A DNA stretch of 64,000 nucleotides, from assembly GCA_022478985.1 (NCBI GenBank), contig JAKSZP010009543.1:1-64000 (forward strand), given 5' to 3'. The DNA comes from Massospora cicadina. Its lineage: Eukaryota; Entomophthoromycota; Entomophthoromycetes; Entomophthorales; Entomophthoraceae. Positions 53,593 through 64,000 of the stretch are shown here, one piece after another. Under the pieces are notes generated by a model. That model was given only the letters and a program-made list of their open reading frames with translations, was not told the origin of the DNA and searched no databases. The position numbers were made by a program, and so were the translations under genes. Positions within the stretch are counted from its first letter, which is position 1, and each line of letters begins with the position of its first letter.

Positions 53593-53826
53593 CTTATTTA
53601 GCTTTATTATTTAGTTAATTTTATCAGTCAATTATATGGTAAACTTTCAGATATCTATCCATATTACTTCAGTTTATATATTTGGCTGATTTAATTGATC
53701 TATATAGTAGATTTACTTATTGCCATCTACAAACTTTTCTTTCTCGTTGCAAAACTTTTTGCAACCTATTCAATTCAAGACTAAATCTAGTTTGATAATC
53801 TCACAGAGGAGATTAGTCTGCGCCCA

Positions 53827-55265
53827 TGTCAGGGAGCAGTTGGCCAAGTATGGTAAGAGGAGCAGGCAGAAAGCCTGCGGCCTCCAACTTTTGAAAACGC
53901 CCCAGAGAATCCGGCGGAATAGACAAAAATCTCAAAAAACTGGCGGTCACAATTTCCCCAGAGATACTCTCATGGCAAGCATGATGCAACCAGTACATCA
54001 ACACGCCACACTCCCAGCCACTTTTGTCGGTGGAATTTGGAGTCCGTGTGTATCTGGACATCCAAAAAACGGCCTTATGGGAAAATATTTGTAAAATGTA
54101 CACAAAATTTTCCTGACCGCGGTGTACATCGCACCTCACTCCATGTCATGCAGTTGGCTGGACCTATGTTTTAAAGCAAAAAAGCAGCAGACGAGGCTGC
54201 AGCAGTGCGCATATTGGTTGACCTCCCTGAAGGGCAACGGGTCATTGAAACCAAATGCACCAGATGGACAAAATCAAACCAAATTTTCCTCACATTTGAC
54301 TTTTTGCCTACTACGGTAAAATGTGACATTTTGGAGCAACACCTGAAAGATGGTCTCGCCGTATATGGCAAAATATAATCTTTAGAAATGCAACGTTTCA
54401 TACTGATGCCACACCTGTGCACTGGCAAAGCCATCGCAGTTCTGACCCCTTCTGAGGAGATCGTGAAGGACCTAACCCAGATCCCGCACTCCACTTTTAT
54501 TGACATTGCAGGGCATACCACCCACCCATTCTGGGTAACCGTGGACAGCGCGCCCCCCATTTGCACCCACTGTGATGCATTCAGCCATAAGGCGCACGCA
54601 TGCCCCATCAAGGAGGGCGTCACATTCCAAGAGCACCCCTCAGCGGCCATGGCCAGCGGAGAGGCGCACTACAAACCAACCGCAAGCACCAAGGAGGCTT
54701 TCCCGTGGGGAGCACAAGGCTGCTACCTATTAATAAAGCCTATCTCCCCGCAGGAGTGGAAGAAGGCCAAGCAGGCCCATAGGGCCGCAGCCAAGGAAGC
54801 AGCCAAAGCCACCAACGACATCCCATACTCACAACGCCAGGAGGACATGGAGACCTTCGTGGTGGAAGCGACTCAGGAATCCATCATCCAATCAGATTGG
54901 GAAGCCCATGCTGAGCGGGCCACTTAATCTGAGAATCCAATAGAGATTTGATCTCACCCAATTGCTGCACCCAAGCTCTGGTCAAAACTGACTTGGGACC
55001 TATCCCAACTGAAAAAAATTTTTTTGACCCGCTCGATGGTGCACCAAACTCATCTGCACCGCAAAAAATTTGTCTAACGTCAGGAAAACAAAAAGTGAAG
55101 GCCAAAGCCAATGTGACTCTTTCTGCAAAAATTAACAAAAACCCTGATAGTGTTGCTGCTAACACCCGTGCTGCTGTGAAAGCCTGTGGGGACCTTGAAG
55201 AGGCTGGTGGGCCCGGGGCCCACCCCCTCGCACCTAAGGTGCGATGGGGGAAACCTTCACTCTAG
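53827..55265 (+). pseudogene. LINE-B5 ORF1 (CCHC protein), broken
   Basis: The ATG equivalent to other copies is at 53827 (atgtcagggagcagttgg). Frame breaks occur early. The 179-codon stretch 54388-54927 holds the CCHC knuckle CTHCDAFSHKAHAC (about 54562), then QAHRAAAKEAAKATN. A TAA at 54925-54927 and a shift interrupt. The last frame (54948-55265) ends VRWGKPSL with TAG at 55263-55265. The end overlaps the ORF2 start by 22 nt. Confidence 0.85.
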
Positions 55266-56584
55266 GGACGTTTAAATATCGCTGGACTCAAGGCCAACCC
55301 ATCCCGGGCTAGGAAACTGAGTTTTTTACAACACAATTTACCTGTACGTATTCTGGCCATCCAGGAGTCCCACTGTCCATGAGGTTCTGAGGAAGCTTGG
55401 AAAAGAATGCTCCTCCCATCCCTATCCTTTTGGTCGAAGCACTGTGGGGTGCTAATTTGGAAAAATAAATTTTTCAAATTCACATCCTCAGAAATATTCC
55501 TTAATGGCCAAGTGCTCGTAATCACCTTCTCGTGGGCTGACGTTGCACATGCAATTGTCAACATCTATGCCCCAAACAGTGCACATGAGCGTTGGGAATT
55601 TTTCTCATCAGTCAAATCCCTCCCGCTACCCCCTGATTCTTTCCTAGTTGGCGACATGAACTGTTGGCTAACCTCACCAACGGACTGGTGGCCTCCCTCA
55701 CCCCACGCCCCACAGGGTCATGTAGAACTACGCGTTCTAAAAGCCACCCTTGGGTTAATGGATGCGCTGCTGCGACATGCCCCACTGCTCAAAAACATGA
55801 CGCATCCCCACATCCACAACGGCCAATTAAGGTCCATGACCTGCATCGACCTTATTCTAACGCCGGCGAAATTCCAACCCCACATTTCCCACTTTAAAAC
55901 AACGAAAACGGAATTCTCTGACCACCGACTGGTCCCAATAACCTACCACTTACCCGTCACAGTTGCAAAGGCCCCACATTGGTGCAAAATCCGCCCCCCA
56001 AGCTCGCATCGCCAGGATTTCCATGTGGGTGGAAATGCAAACTTTGGCAAAATTGTTTGTTGCACCATTTTGCACAGACCCCATTTCCACATGGGCAACT
56101 TTCAAAGAGGACACCATCCGCCACTATTGCCATCTCTCCTCCAGATGCTCACAAGCCATATCAGCGGTTATCTCGCGCTCTGGCAGAATTGGCCCACTTG
56201 GAGTCTAACATTCCAGCCACAGGATACAGCCCTGCATTGGGCCAGAAGTGGGCGGAGGCAGCCGCCCACCTCAATGCACTCAAAAGGCAACACAAACATT
56301 GGGTTTGTGTCCAATACAGGGCCACACGCATCACTAAAGGCGATAAGTGCACCGCGTACTTCTTTTTAAAAATTTTTTGCACCATGCCAGAGCGTGGCCT
56401 GCACACAGGTGTGAAGATCAGATAATTCTATTGTGGACACACCAGCCAAAGTGGCAATCAAAATGCAAAAATAATACTCCAAGTTATACTGAGCTGAACC
56501 AATTCAGCCAGCCAAAATGGCGGAATTTCTCAACCAAGCTCATATCTGCACCATTTTTGATACCTGAAAGTAATGAATTTAATT
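55244..56584 (+). pseudogene. LINE-B5 ORF2, endonuclease part
   Basis: It begins at the ATG at 55244 within the end of ORF1. Blocks: AIQESHCP near 55360 (catalytic Glu), VNIYAPN (about 55560), FLVGDMNCWL (about 55640, GDxN-type), MTCIDLILTPAKF (about 55840) and EFSDHRLVPI (about 55910, catalytic Asp-His). The domain appears complete apart from frameshifts. The linker to RT runs to 56584, where LINE-B4 interrupts. Confidence 0.87.
56568..56584. repeat. Left target-site duplication of LINE-B4
   Basis: aagtaatgaatttaatt, repeated perfectly at 61853-61869. The target is LINE-B5 sequence. Confidence 0.92.
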
Positions 56585-56684
56585 TTTAATTTATAGCGGA
56601 AGGACGACCATGGGACAGACACTTCCAAATATGACTCAGGAAAGATAAACTTAGTACCAGGGGAGGCACCCCAGAGAAGCGATA

Positions 56685-59600
56685 CTATCTCTTGTTGCCA
56701 GCGGGAACGCCACTTATGGGGAGGGGAGGGAACGTGTGAAGGGGACGTAGCCACTATTGAGCACGTGTGGAGGAAGGGTCTGATTTGATGAACCAAACTG
56801 GGAACCAGGAGGATACCAGCTGTCAGCGGTGTGGTGGGAGGTATCCAAACATCCACGCTTGAAAGTGGTCCACCAAATGAGACTGGAATCTGTGGACAGT
56901 TTCTGGGAGGGTGGGGGTGGAGCCCGCGATGGCATCTAAGACAATCGTGTGGATGGTCCACATGGCGATTGCAACCACCAGAGCACGGAGGAAGGGTGGA
57001 AGGGGGAGGCCATTGATAAAGTGAACATATCTCTTGACAGACTGAAGAGATGTGTTTGATTCTGGCCCAGTAAACGTTGAACTTCGCGCCATATCACCTT
57101 AGAGGTAGGACAAATCTCCAGGAGGTGAAACAGCGTTCCATACTGGCCACACACGACACAGGATTAGTGTAAAGCGTTAGAGCGCTCAGCTGTACAATAC
57201 ACCCGCCTCAGGCAGCGCCACACATGGGAGAGGACTTGAGGCTGCAACAGAGGATGGTGTGCGTATTTCCAGATAGTCTTTTGGGTTTCAATGGAATAAG
57301 GGATGTCCATCATGTCCAGGTAGTCCACCCTGGATAGGACTTGGGGTCGAGTGGGGATCACGCCATCATGGATGGGTAGCCCCTGTACCTCTTGTGTGAA
57401 CTGAGGAGAGGGGCGCCCTCTTCTGGTTGTATGTCCACTAATATGAATTCTCCACTCAGCGCTCTGCATGGAGAGTAGGATTCGTTTGTAGTGGGTTTTA
57501 GTACCGTGAGGACCTGTGGCCGATGTGTGTGATGCGAGGTATTTCATCAGGGAGTGGGGGTTTGATGGATTGTTGAGGCCTAAGGCTCAGGAGAAGTTGG
57601 AGTGGGCCGCGCGGGACCAGTGTTAGGATGTAAGTGTAGGAGCGGTGACAGCCGTGATCCAGGTGCCCAGGATCTTGGCAGCATGGGCTTTGAAGTCAAG
57701 CAGGCCCATGCCACCTTGATGATGAGGGCCAAACATGACCTCTAGCCATACTGGTAAAGGGCGACCTGACCAAAGCCATCCTTGCAGCAAAGCATACAGG
57801 GATTTGAAGAAGCTTGGGGAGAAGGGGATGGCGTGGGCTCCGAACCAGACTTTTGATAGGAGCATAGAGTTGGCAAGAACAACCCTGCCAGTGAGGGTAG
57901 TAGGGTGGGCTCTGAGAGAGGCGATTCGCTTCGTCACGTTGTCCAGTATACGGCACTCCATTACTGCTGACGCATATCCGCCTGCCTCCATCCACACGCC
58001 CAGATGGCGCACCAGTCCTATGGTAGGACGTGGCACAAAGGGGAGCACCAGTGGAGCGGTGTGTGTTGAGTTAGTAAGGCGTGGACGTGGGAGAGCAGAT
58101 GGGCCAGGTTGGGAACTAATTGCTGGGGCCCAGCAGTTCTGAAACTGACCAAGGAGGATGATTTTGGTTTTGGAGGCGTTCAGTGCCGCGTTGCTTACCT
58201 GGTAATATTCCTGGATGAGGGCTTCAAGCGCGCGTGCATCTTTGTTATTAGACACCCCCACCACGCAATCATCTGCAAATGCCATCATCTTGACTGGGGT
58301 TTGGCCTGGCACATGAATCCCAGTGAGTTGGGCATTCACATCTCGCAGTAGTGGGTCAAGGCTGAAGTTGTATAAGAGTAGCTGAGGGGGTCCCCTTGTC
58401 GCAGGCCCCTTTGAGGGCGGACTACTTCCGTTAGGAAGCCTGGGCCACGCACTGCCATTGTCGCAGATTCCGTGAGCAGCATCACCCAGTTTATGAAGCG
58501 GGGGGTAGGCGGAATTGATGGAGGCAGTCCCTAAGGTATTCCCAGTTTACTCTATCAAATGCCTTTTGTTGGTCCAAGAATACAAGTGCCCCAGAGGCTG
58601 TGGACTGAAATGCATTAGTCACAGAGTGCACGTTATCCCAAATTGACCTTCTGAGGATGAAGCCAATTTGTTCTGAGGATGATGGAGGCAGATGCTACAG
58701 TCCCTAAACGGTTAGCCATGATTTTTGTTAAAATTTTGGTGTTTGTGTTTGTTAGAGAAATGGGGCGCCAATTGCTAAGTCAAGCTTATCCCCTTTCTTG
58801 AAGAGTGTGACAGTAAAGGCCTCATGTCCTCCTGGTAGGAGGCGCAATTCAACAGGCTTTGGTTAAGTGAGGCTAGCAGCAATGGGGATATATATTTGAA
58901 ATATTTTTTGTAGAACTTATATGGAATGCCATCTGGGCCTGGGCATTTTCAGTTTGGCGCACCGCGAATGGCTGTCCATAATTCGTTCAGAGTAATTAAA
59001 TTCATTATTTCCGGGTATCAGAAAATGGTGCAGATATGAGCTCAGTCGAGAAATTCCGCCATTTTGGCTGGCTGAATTGGTTTAGCTCAGTATAACTCGG
59101 AGTAATATCTCTGCATTTCAATTGCCACTTCAGCCGGTGTGTCCACAATGGAATTATCCAATCTTCGCACCTGTGTGCAGGCCACGCTCTGGCATGGTGC
59201 AAAAAATTTTTTAAAGAAGTATGCGGTGCACTTGTCACCTTTAGTGATGCATGTGGCCCTGTATTGGACACAAACCTGATGTTTGTGTTGCCTTTCGAGT
59301 GCGTTGAGGTGGGCAGCTGCCTCCACCCACTTCTGGCCCCATGCAGGGCTGTATCCTGTGTCTGGAATATTGGACTCCAAGTGGGCCAATTCTGCCAGAG
59401 TGCGCGAGATAACTGCTGATGTGGCTCATGAGCGTCTGGAGGAGAGATGGCAATAGTGGCGGATGGTGTCCTCTTTGAAAGTTGCCCATGTGGAAATGGG
59501 GTCTGTGCAAAATGGTGCAACAAACAATTTTGCCAAAGTTTGCATTTCCACCCACATGGAAATCCTGGCGATGCGAGCTTGGGGGGCGGATTTTGCACCA

Positions 59601-60335
59601 ATGTGGGGCCTTTGCAACTGTGACGGGTAAGTGGTAGGTTATTGGGACCAGTTGGTGGTCGAAGAATTCCATTTTTGTTGTTTTGAAGTGGGAGATGTGG
59701 GGTTGGAATTTCTCCAGCATTAGAATAAGGTCGATGCGGGTCATGGACCTTAATTGGCCATTGTGGATGTGGGGACGCGTCATGTTTTTGAGCAGTGGGG
59801 CATGTCACGGCAGCGCATCCATTAACCCAATGGTGGCTTTTAGAACGCGTAGTTCTATGTGACCCTGTGGGGCGTGGGGTGAGGGCGGCCACCAGTCCGT
59901 TGGTGAGGTTAGCCAACAGTTCATGTCATCAACTAGGAAAGAATCAGGGGGTAGTGGGAGGGATTTGACTGACAAGAAAAATTTCTGACGCTTGTGTGCA
60001 CCATTTGGGGCGTAGATGTTGACGATTGCATGTGCAACATCAGCCCACGAGAAGGTGACGACGAGCACTTAGCCATTTAGGAATGTTTCTGAGGATGTAA
60101 ATTTGAAAAAATTATTTTTCTGAATTAGCACCCCACAGTGCTTTGACCAAAAGGATAGGGATGGGAGGAGCATTGTTTTCCAAGCTTTCTTGGAACCTTG
60201 TGGACAGTGGGACTCCTGGATGGCCAGGATATTCATGGGTTTATTGTGTTGTAAAAAACTCAGTTTCCTAGCCTGGGATGGGGAGGCCTTGAGTCTAGAG
60301 ATATTCAGCATCCCTAGAGTGAAGGTTTCCCCCAT
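56685..60335 (-). pseudogene. LINE-B4 ORF2 (endonuclease-RT), broken
   Basis: It starts at the ATG at 60335 (MGETFTLGML). Endonuclease: AIQESHCP (60215), NIYAPNGAH (60010), VDDMNCW (59930, GDxN reads DDxN) and an SDH block read as FDHQLV (59660). RT includes GPDGIPYKF-like residues near 58930 and FADDCVVGVS (about 58280) within a 238-codon stretch (58339-57623). The terminal knuckle region (MCGQYGTLFHLLEIC) is near 57150, and the stop after GVPAGNKR is at 56685. Several frame changes. Confidence 0.87.
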
Positions 60336-61756
60336 CACACCTTAGGTGCGAGGGGGTGGGCCCCCAGGCCCACCAGCCTCTTCAAGGTCCCCACGGGCTT
60401 TCACAGCAGCGTGGGTGTTAGCAGCAACACTATTGGGGTTTTTGTTAATTTTTGCAGAAAGAGTCACATTGGCTTTGGCCTTCACTTTTTGTTTTCCTGA
60501 CGTCGGACAAATTTTTTGTGGTGCGGATAAGTTTGGTGCACCGTCATGCAGGTCAAAAGAAAATTTTTCAGTTGGGATAGGTCCTAAGTTGGTTTCAACC
60601 GGAGCTTGGGTGCAGCGATTGGGTGAGATTGATTCTCCCATCAGATCCTCAGATTGAGTGGCCCGCTCAGCATGGGCCTCCCAATCTGATTGGGTGATGG
60701 ATTCCTGAGTCACTTCTGCCACGAAGGTCTCCATGTCCTCCTGGCGTTGTGAGTGTGGGATGGCGGTGGTGGCCTTGGCTGCTTCCTTGGCTGCGGCCCT
60801 ACGGGCCTGCTTAGCCTTCTAACATTCTTGTGGGGAGATGGGCTTTACCAATAGGTAGCAGCCTTGTGCTCCCCACAGGAAAGCCTCCTTGGTGCTTGCA
60901 GTTGGTTCGTAGTGCACCTCTCCGCTGGCCATGGCCGCTGAGGGGTGCTCTTGGAATGTGACGCCCTCCTTGATGGGGCATGCATGCGCCTTATGGCTGA
61001 ACGCATCACAGTGGGTGCAAATGGGGGGCGCGCTGTCCACAGTTACCCGGAATGGGTTGGTGATATGCCCTGCAATGTCAATAAAGGTGGAGTGCGGGAT
61101 CTGGGTTAGGTCCTTCGCGATCTCCTCAGTTGGGGTCAGAACTGCGATGGCTTTGCCAGTGCACAGGTGTGGCATCAGCATGAAACGTTGCATTTCGAAA
61201 GTTTGTATATCACCATATATGGTGAGACCATCTTTCAGGTGTTGCTCCAAAATATTAAGTTTTACCGTAGTAGGCAAAAAGTCAAACGTGACGAAAATTT
61301 GGTTTGATTTTGTCCATCTGGTGCATTTGGTTTCAATGACCCGTTGCCCTTCAGGGAGGTTGACCACTATGCGCACTGCTGCAGCCTCGTCTGCTGCTAT
61401 TCTGCTTTCAAAACCTAGGTCCAGCCAACTGTGCGACATGGAGTGAGGTGCAACGTACACCACAGTCAGGAAAATTTTGTGTACATCTTCACAAAATTTT
61501 TCCCATAAGGCTGTTTTTTGGATGTCCAGATACACACGGACTCCAAATTCCACTGATGAAAGTGGCTGGGAGTGTGGCGTGTTGATGTACTGGTTGCATC
61601 GTGCTTGCTACGCGAGTATCTCCGGCGAAATTGTGACCGCCGTTTTTTGAAATTTTTGTCTATTCCACCAAATTCTCTGGGGCGTTTTTGAACGTTGGAG
61701 GCCGCGGGCCTTCCGCCTGCTCCTCTTGCCTTGCTTGCCCAACTGCTCCCAGACAT
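60314..61756 (-). pseudogene. LINE-B4 ORF1 (CCHC protein), broken
   Basis: The ATG at 61756 opens MSGSSWASKARGAGGRPAAS and stays open for 96 codons, the best-preserved LINE-B N-terminus. After a shift, a 244-codon stretch (61553-60819) covers the middle region and the CCHC knuckle CTHCDAFSHKAHAC (about 61010), ending at the TAG after PQEC that B2 shares. The C-terminal third (60734-60342) then shifts near a C run (ggcccccag). Confidence 0.86.
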
Positions 61757-61852
61757 GGGTGCAGACTAATCTCCTCTGTGAGATTATCAAACTAGATTTA
61801 GTCTTGAATTGAATAGGTTGCAAAAGTGTTTACAACGAGAAAGAAAAGTTGG

Positions 61853-61869
61853 AAGTAATGAATTTAATT
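61853..61869. repeat. Right target-site duplication of LINE-B4
   Basis: aagtaatgaatttaatt, a perfect partner of 56568-56584. Confidence 0.92.
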
Positions 61870-64000
61870 ACTCCAAACGAATTGTGGACAGCCATTCGTG
61901 ATGCGCCAAACCAAAATGCCCAGGCCCAGATGGCATTCCATATGAGTTCTACAAAAAATATTTCAAATATATATCCCCACTTCTGCTTGCCTCACTTAAC
62001 CAAAGCCTGTTGGAAATGCGCCTCCTACCAGGAGGACATGAGGCCTTTACTGTCACACTCTTCAAGAAAGGGGATAAGCTTGACTTAGCCAACTGGCACC
62101 TCATCTCTCTAACAAACACAGACACCAAAATTTTAACAAAAATTATGGCTAACCAATTAGGGACTGTAGCATCTGCCACCATCATCCTCAGAACAATTTG
62201 GCTTCATCCCCAGAAGGTCAATTTGGGATAACGTGCACTCTGTGACTAATGTATGTCAGTCCACAGCCTCTGGGGCACTTGTATCTTTGGACCAACAAAA
62301 GGCCTATGATAGAGTAAACTGGGAATACCTAAGGGCCTGCATCCATCAATTCTGCCTACCCCCCTGCTTCATAAACTGGGTAATGCTGCTCACAGAATCT
62401 GCGACAATGGCAGTGCGTGGCCCAGGCTTCCTAACGGAAGTAGTCCGCCAAAAAGGGGCTTGCAACAAGGGGACCCCCTCAGCCCACTCTTATACAACTT
62501 CAGCCTTGACCCACTACTGCGAGATGTGAATGCCCAACTCACTGGGGTCCATGTGCCAGGCCAAACCCCAGTCAAGATGATGGCATTTGCAGATGATTGC
62601 GTGGTGGGGGTGTCTAATAACAAAGATGCACGCGCGCTTGAAGCACTCATCCAGGAATATTCCCGGGTAAGCAACGCGGCACTGAACGCCTTCAAAACCG
62701 AAATCATCATCCTTGGTCGGTTTCAGAACTGCTGGGCCCCAGCAATTAGTTCCCAACCTGGCCCATCTGCTCGCCCACGTCCACGCCTTACTAACTCAAC
62801 ACACACCGCTCCACTGGTGCTCCCCTTCGTGCCACGTCCTACCATAGGACCGGTGCGCCATCTGGGCGTGTGGATGGAGGCAGGTGGATATGCGTCAGCA
62901 GTAATGGAGTGCCATATACTGGACAACGTGACGAAGCGAATCGCCTCTCTCAGAGCCCACCATACTACCCTCACTGGCAGGGTTGTTCTTGCCAACTCTA
63001 TGCTCCTATCCAAAGTCTGGTTTGGAGCCCACGCCATCCCCTTCTCCCAAGCTTCTTCAAATCCCTGTATGCTTTGCTGCAAGGATGGCTTTGGTCAGGC
63101 CGCCCTTTACCAGTATGGCTAGAGGTCATGTTTGGCCCTCATCATCAAGGTGGCATGGGCCTGCTTGACTTCAAAGCCCATGCTGCCAAGATCCTGGGCA
63201 CCTGGACCGCGGCCATCACCGCTCCTACACTTACATCCCAATACTGGTCCCGCTTGGCCCACTCCAACTTCTCCCAAGCCTTGGGCCTCAACAATTCATA
63301 AAACCCCCACTCCCTGATGAAATACCTCGCAACACACACATCAGCCACAGGTCCTCACGGTACTAAAACCCACTACAAACGAATCATACTCTCCATGCGA
63401 AGCGCAGAGTGGAGAATTTGTATTAGCGGACATACAACCCAAAGAGGCCACCCCTCTCCTCAGTTCACACAAGAGGTACAGGGGCTACCCATCCATGATG
63501 GCGTGATCCCCATTTGACCCCATGTCCTATCCAGGGTGGACTACCTGGACATGATGGACAACCCTTATTCCACTGAGACCCAAAAGACTATCTGGAAATA
63601 TGCACACCATCCTCTGTTGCAGCCTCAAGTCTGCTCCCATGTGTGGCGCTGCCTGAGGCAGGTGTATCATACAGCTGAGCGCTCTAACGCTTTACACTCA
63701 TCCTGTGTCGTGTGTGGCCAGTATGGAACGCTGTTCCACCGCCTGGAGAAGTGCCCACCTCTAAAGTGATATGGCGCGAAGTTCAACTTCTGCTGGGCCA
63801 GGATCAAATGCATCCCTTCAGTCTGTCAAGATATATGTTTGCTTTATCAATGGTCTCCCCTTCCACCCTCCCTCCATGCTCTGGTGGTTGCAATCGCCAT
63901 GTGGACTATCCACACGATTGTCTTGGATGCCATCGCTGGCTCCATCTCCACCCTCCCAGAAGCTGTCCACAGATTCTGGTCTCATTTGGTGGACCACTTT
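61870..64000 (+). mobile_element. LINE-B5, 3' half, cut by the window end
   Basis: It continues B5 from the linker into RT and the C-terminal region. It is colinear with the reverse complement of B4, B2 and B3. The window ends before the 3' UTR and tail. Confidence 0.92.
61870..64000 (+). pseudogene. LINE-B5 ORF2, reverse transcriptase and C-terminus (partial)
   Basis: RT blocks: LFKKGDKLDLANWHLISLTN (about 62065), a HQFCLPPCFINWVMLL block, QGDPLSPLLYNFSLDPLL (62465) and MAFADDCVVGVSNN (about 62580) within a 220-codon open stretch (62460-63122). Next come the thumb-like region and the knuckle CVVCGQYGTLFHRLEKC (about 63705). Frame breaks near 62200, 62455, 63060, 63298 and 63517 disable it. 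Confidence 0.88.

Larger units (their letters stand above)
53731..56584 (+). mobile_element. LINE-B5, 5' half (split by LINE-B4)
   Basis: It starts aaacttttctttctcgttgc, equivalent to the 5' ends of B2-B4, so B5 is probably full length. It carries ORF1 and the endonuclease part of ORF2, then is cut at 56584 by B4. It resumes at 61870 after the duplicated target. Its own 5' target copy should lie just before 53731; the 3' end is outside the window. Confidence 0.9.
56585..61852 (-). mobile_element. LINE-B4: full-length LINE-B nested in LINE-B5 (5.27 kb)
   Basis: A complete minus-strand LINE-B lies inside the plus-strand B5. The 3' end on the left reads (minus) tccgctataaattaaaaatt, slightly diverged from gcaataaattt. 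The 5' end is at 61852 (ccaacttttctttctcgttg). A perfect 17-bp duplication bounds it. It is closer to B2 than to B3 in ORF1, sharing a private stop. Confidence 0.94.

Noticed and set aside
1..64000. CRISPR array, bacterial operon, rRNA or a defence system
   Set aside because: No regularly spaced short repeats and no prokaryotic gene arrangement; the content is eukaryotic retroelements throughout.

Overview
This 64-kb window is eukaryotic and appears to consist almost entirely of retroelements. I found no host protein gene, rRNA gene or ordinary tRNA gene. The combination of chromodomain Ty3/gypsy elements, LINEs with an apurinic-type endonuclease and CCHC-type ORF1 proteins, and tRNA-like SINEs fits a repeat-rich filamentous fungus, perhaps a basidiomycete. 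The species cannot be read from the sequence and that placement has low confidence. Two base compositions are interleaved: AT-rich, stop-ridden gypsy wreckage on the minus strand, and GC-richer, younger LINEs inserted into it.

Layout. (1) 1-15 kb: an old minus-strand chromovirus (gypsy-1; protease-like, RT, RNase H, integrase, chromodomain) broken by an ORF1-only element (C1, 982-2368), a full-length LINE-A (A1, 2904-9359), a LINE-A tail-only micro-insertion (about 10734-10750), and a stack of SINE1, SINE2 and 5'-truncated LINE-B1 (10868-13077), all at one reused target. (2) 17-26.6 kb: a second degraded minus-strand gypsy (gypsy-3) split by full-length LINE-B2 (19567-24837). (3) 29.5-37 kb: a third degraded gypsy (gypsy-4; gag and protease) split by full-length LINE-B3 (30901-36187) and a second SINE1. 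(4) 38.2-40.1 kb: an ORF1-only retroelement (C2) with an intact 323-codon frame and an 18-bp target duplication. (5) 40.2-46.2 kb: a nearly complete plus-strand chromovirus (gypsy-2) with paired ~840-bp LTRs but no recognisable gag. (6) 46.2-53.6 kb: SINE2, C3, full-length minus-strand LINE-A2 and the short C-family element C4. (7) 53.7-64 kb: plus-strand LINE-B5 interrupted by full-length minus-strand LINE-B4; B5 runs off the window.

How the elements relate. LINE-A and LINE-B encode the same set of functions: an ORF1 nucleic-acid-binding protein with a CCHC knuckle, and an ORF2 with endonuclease, reverse transcriptase and a C-terminal Cys/His knuckle. They differ in sequence and in 3' end. 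LINE-A ends in a short conserved tail plus an A run; LINE-B ends in AATAAATTTAAA with a variable number of TTTAAA units. The SINEs and ORF1-only C elements lack RT but end in versions of the same 3' sequences, so the window looks like a set of autonomous LINEs with the parasites they mobilise. Most insertions have visible 12-18 bp target-site duplications, so the order of nesting can be reconstructed.

No autonomous element here has wholly intact reading frames. LINE-A1 and A2 share several frame breaks at identical places, which points to mobilisation in trans, a common damaged source, or frameshifting used by the element.
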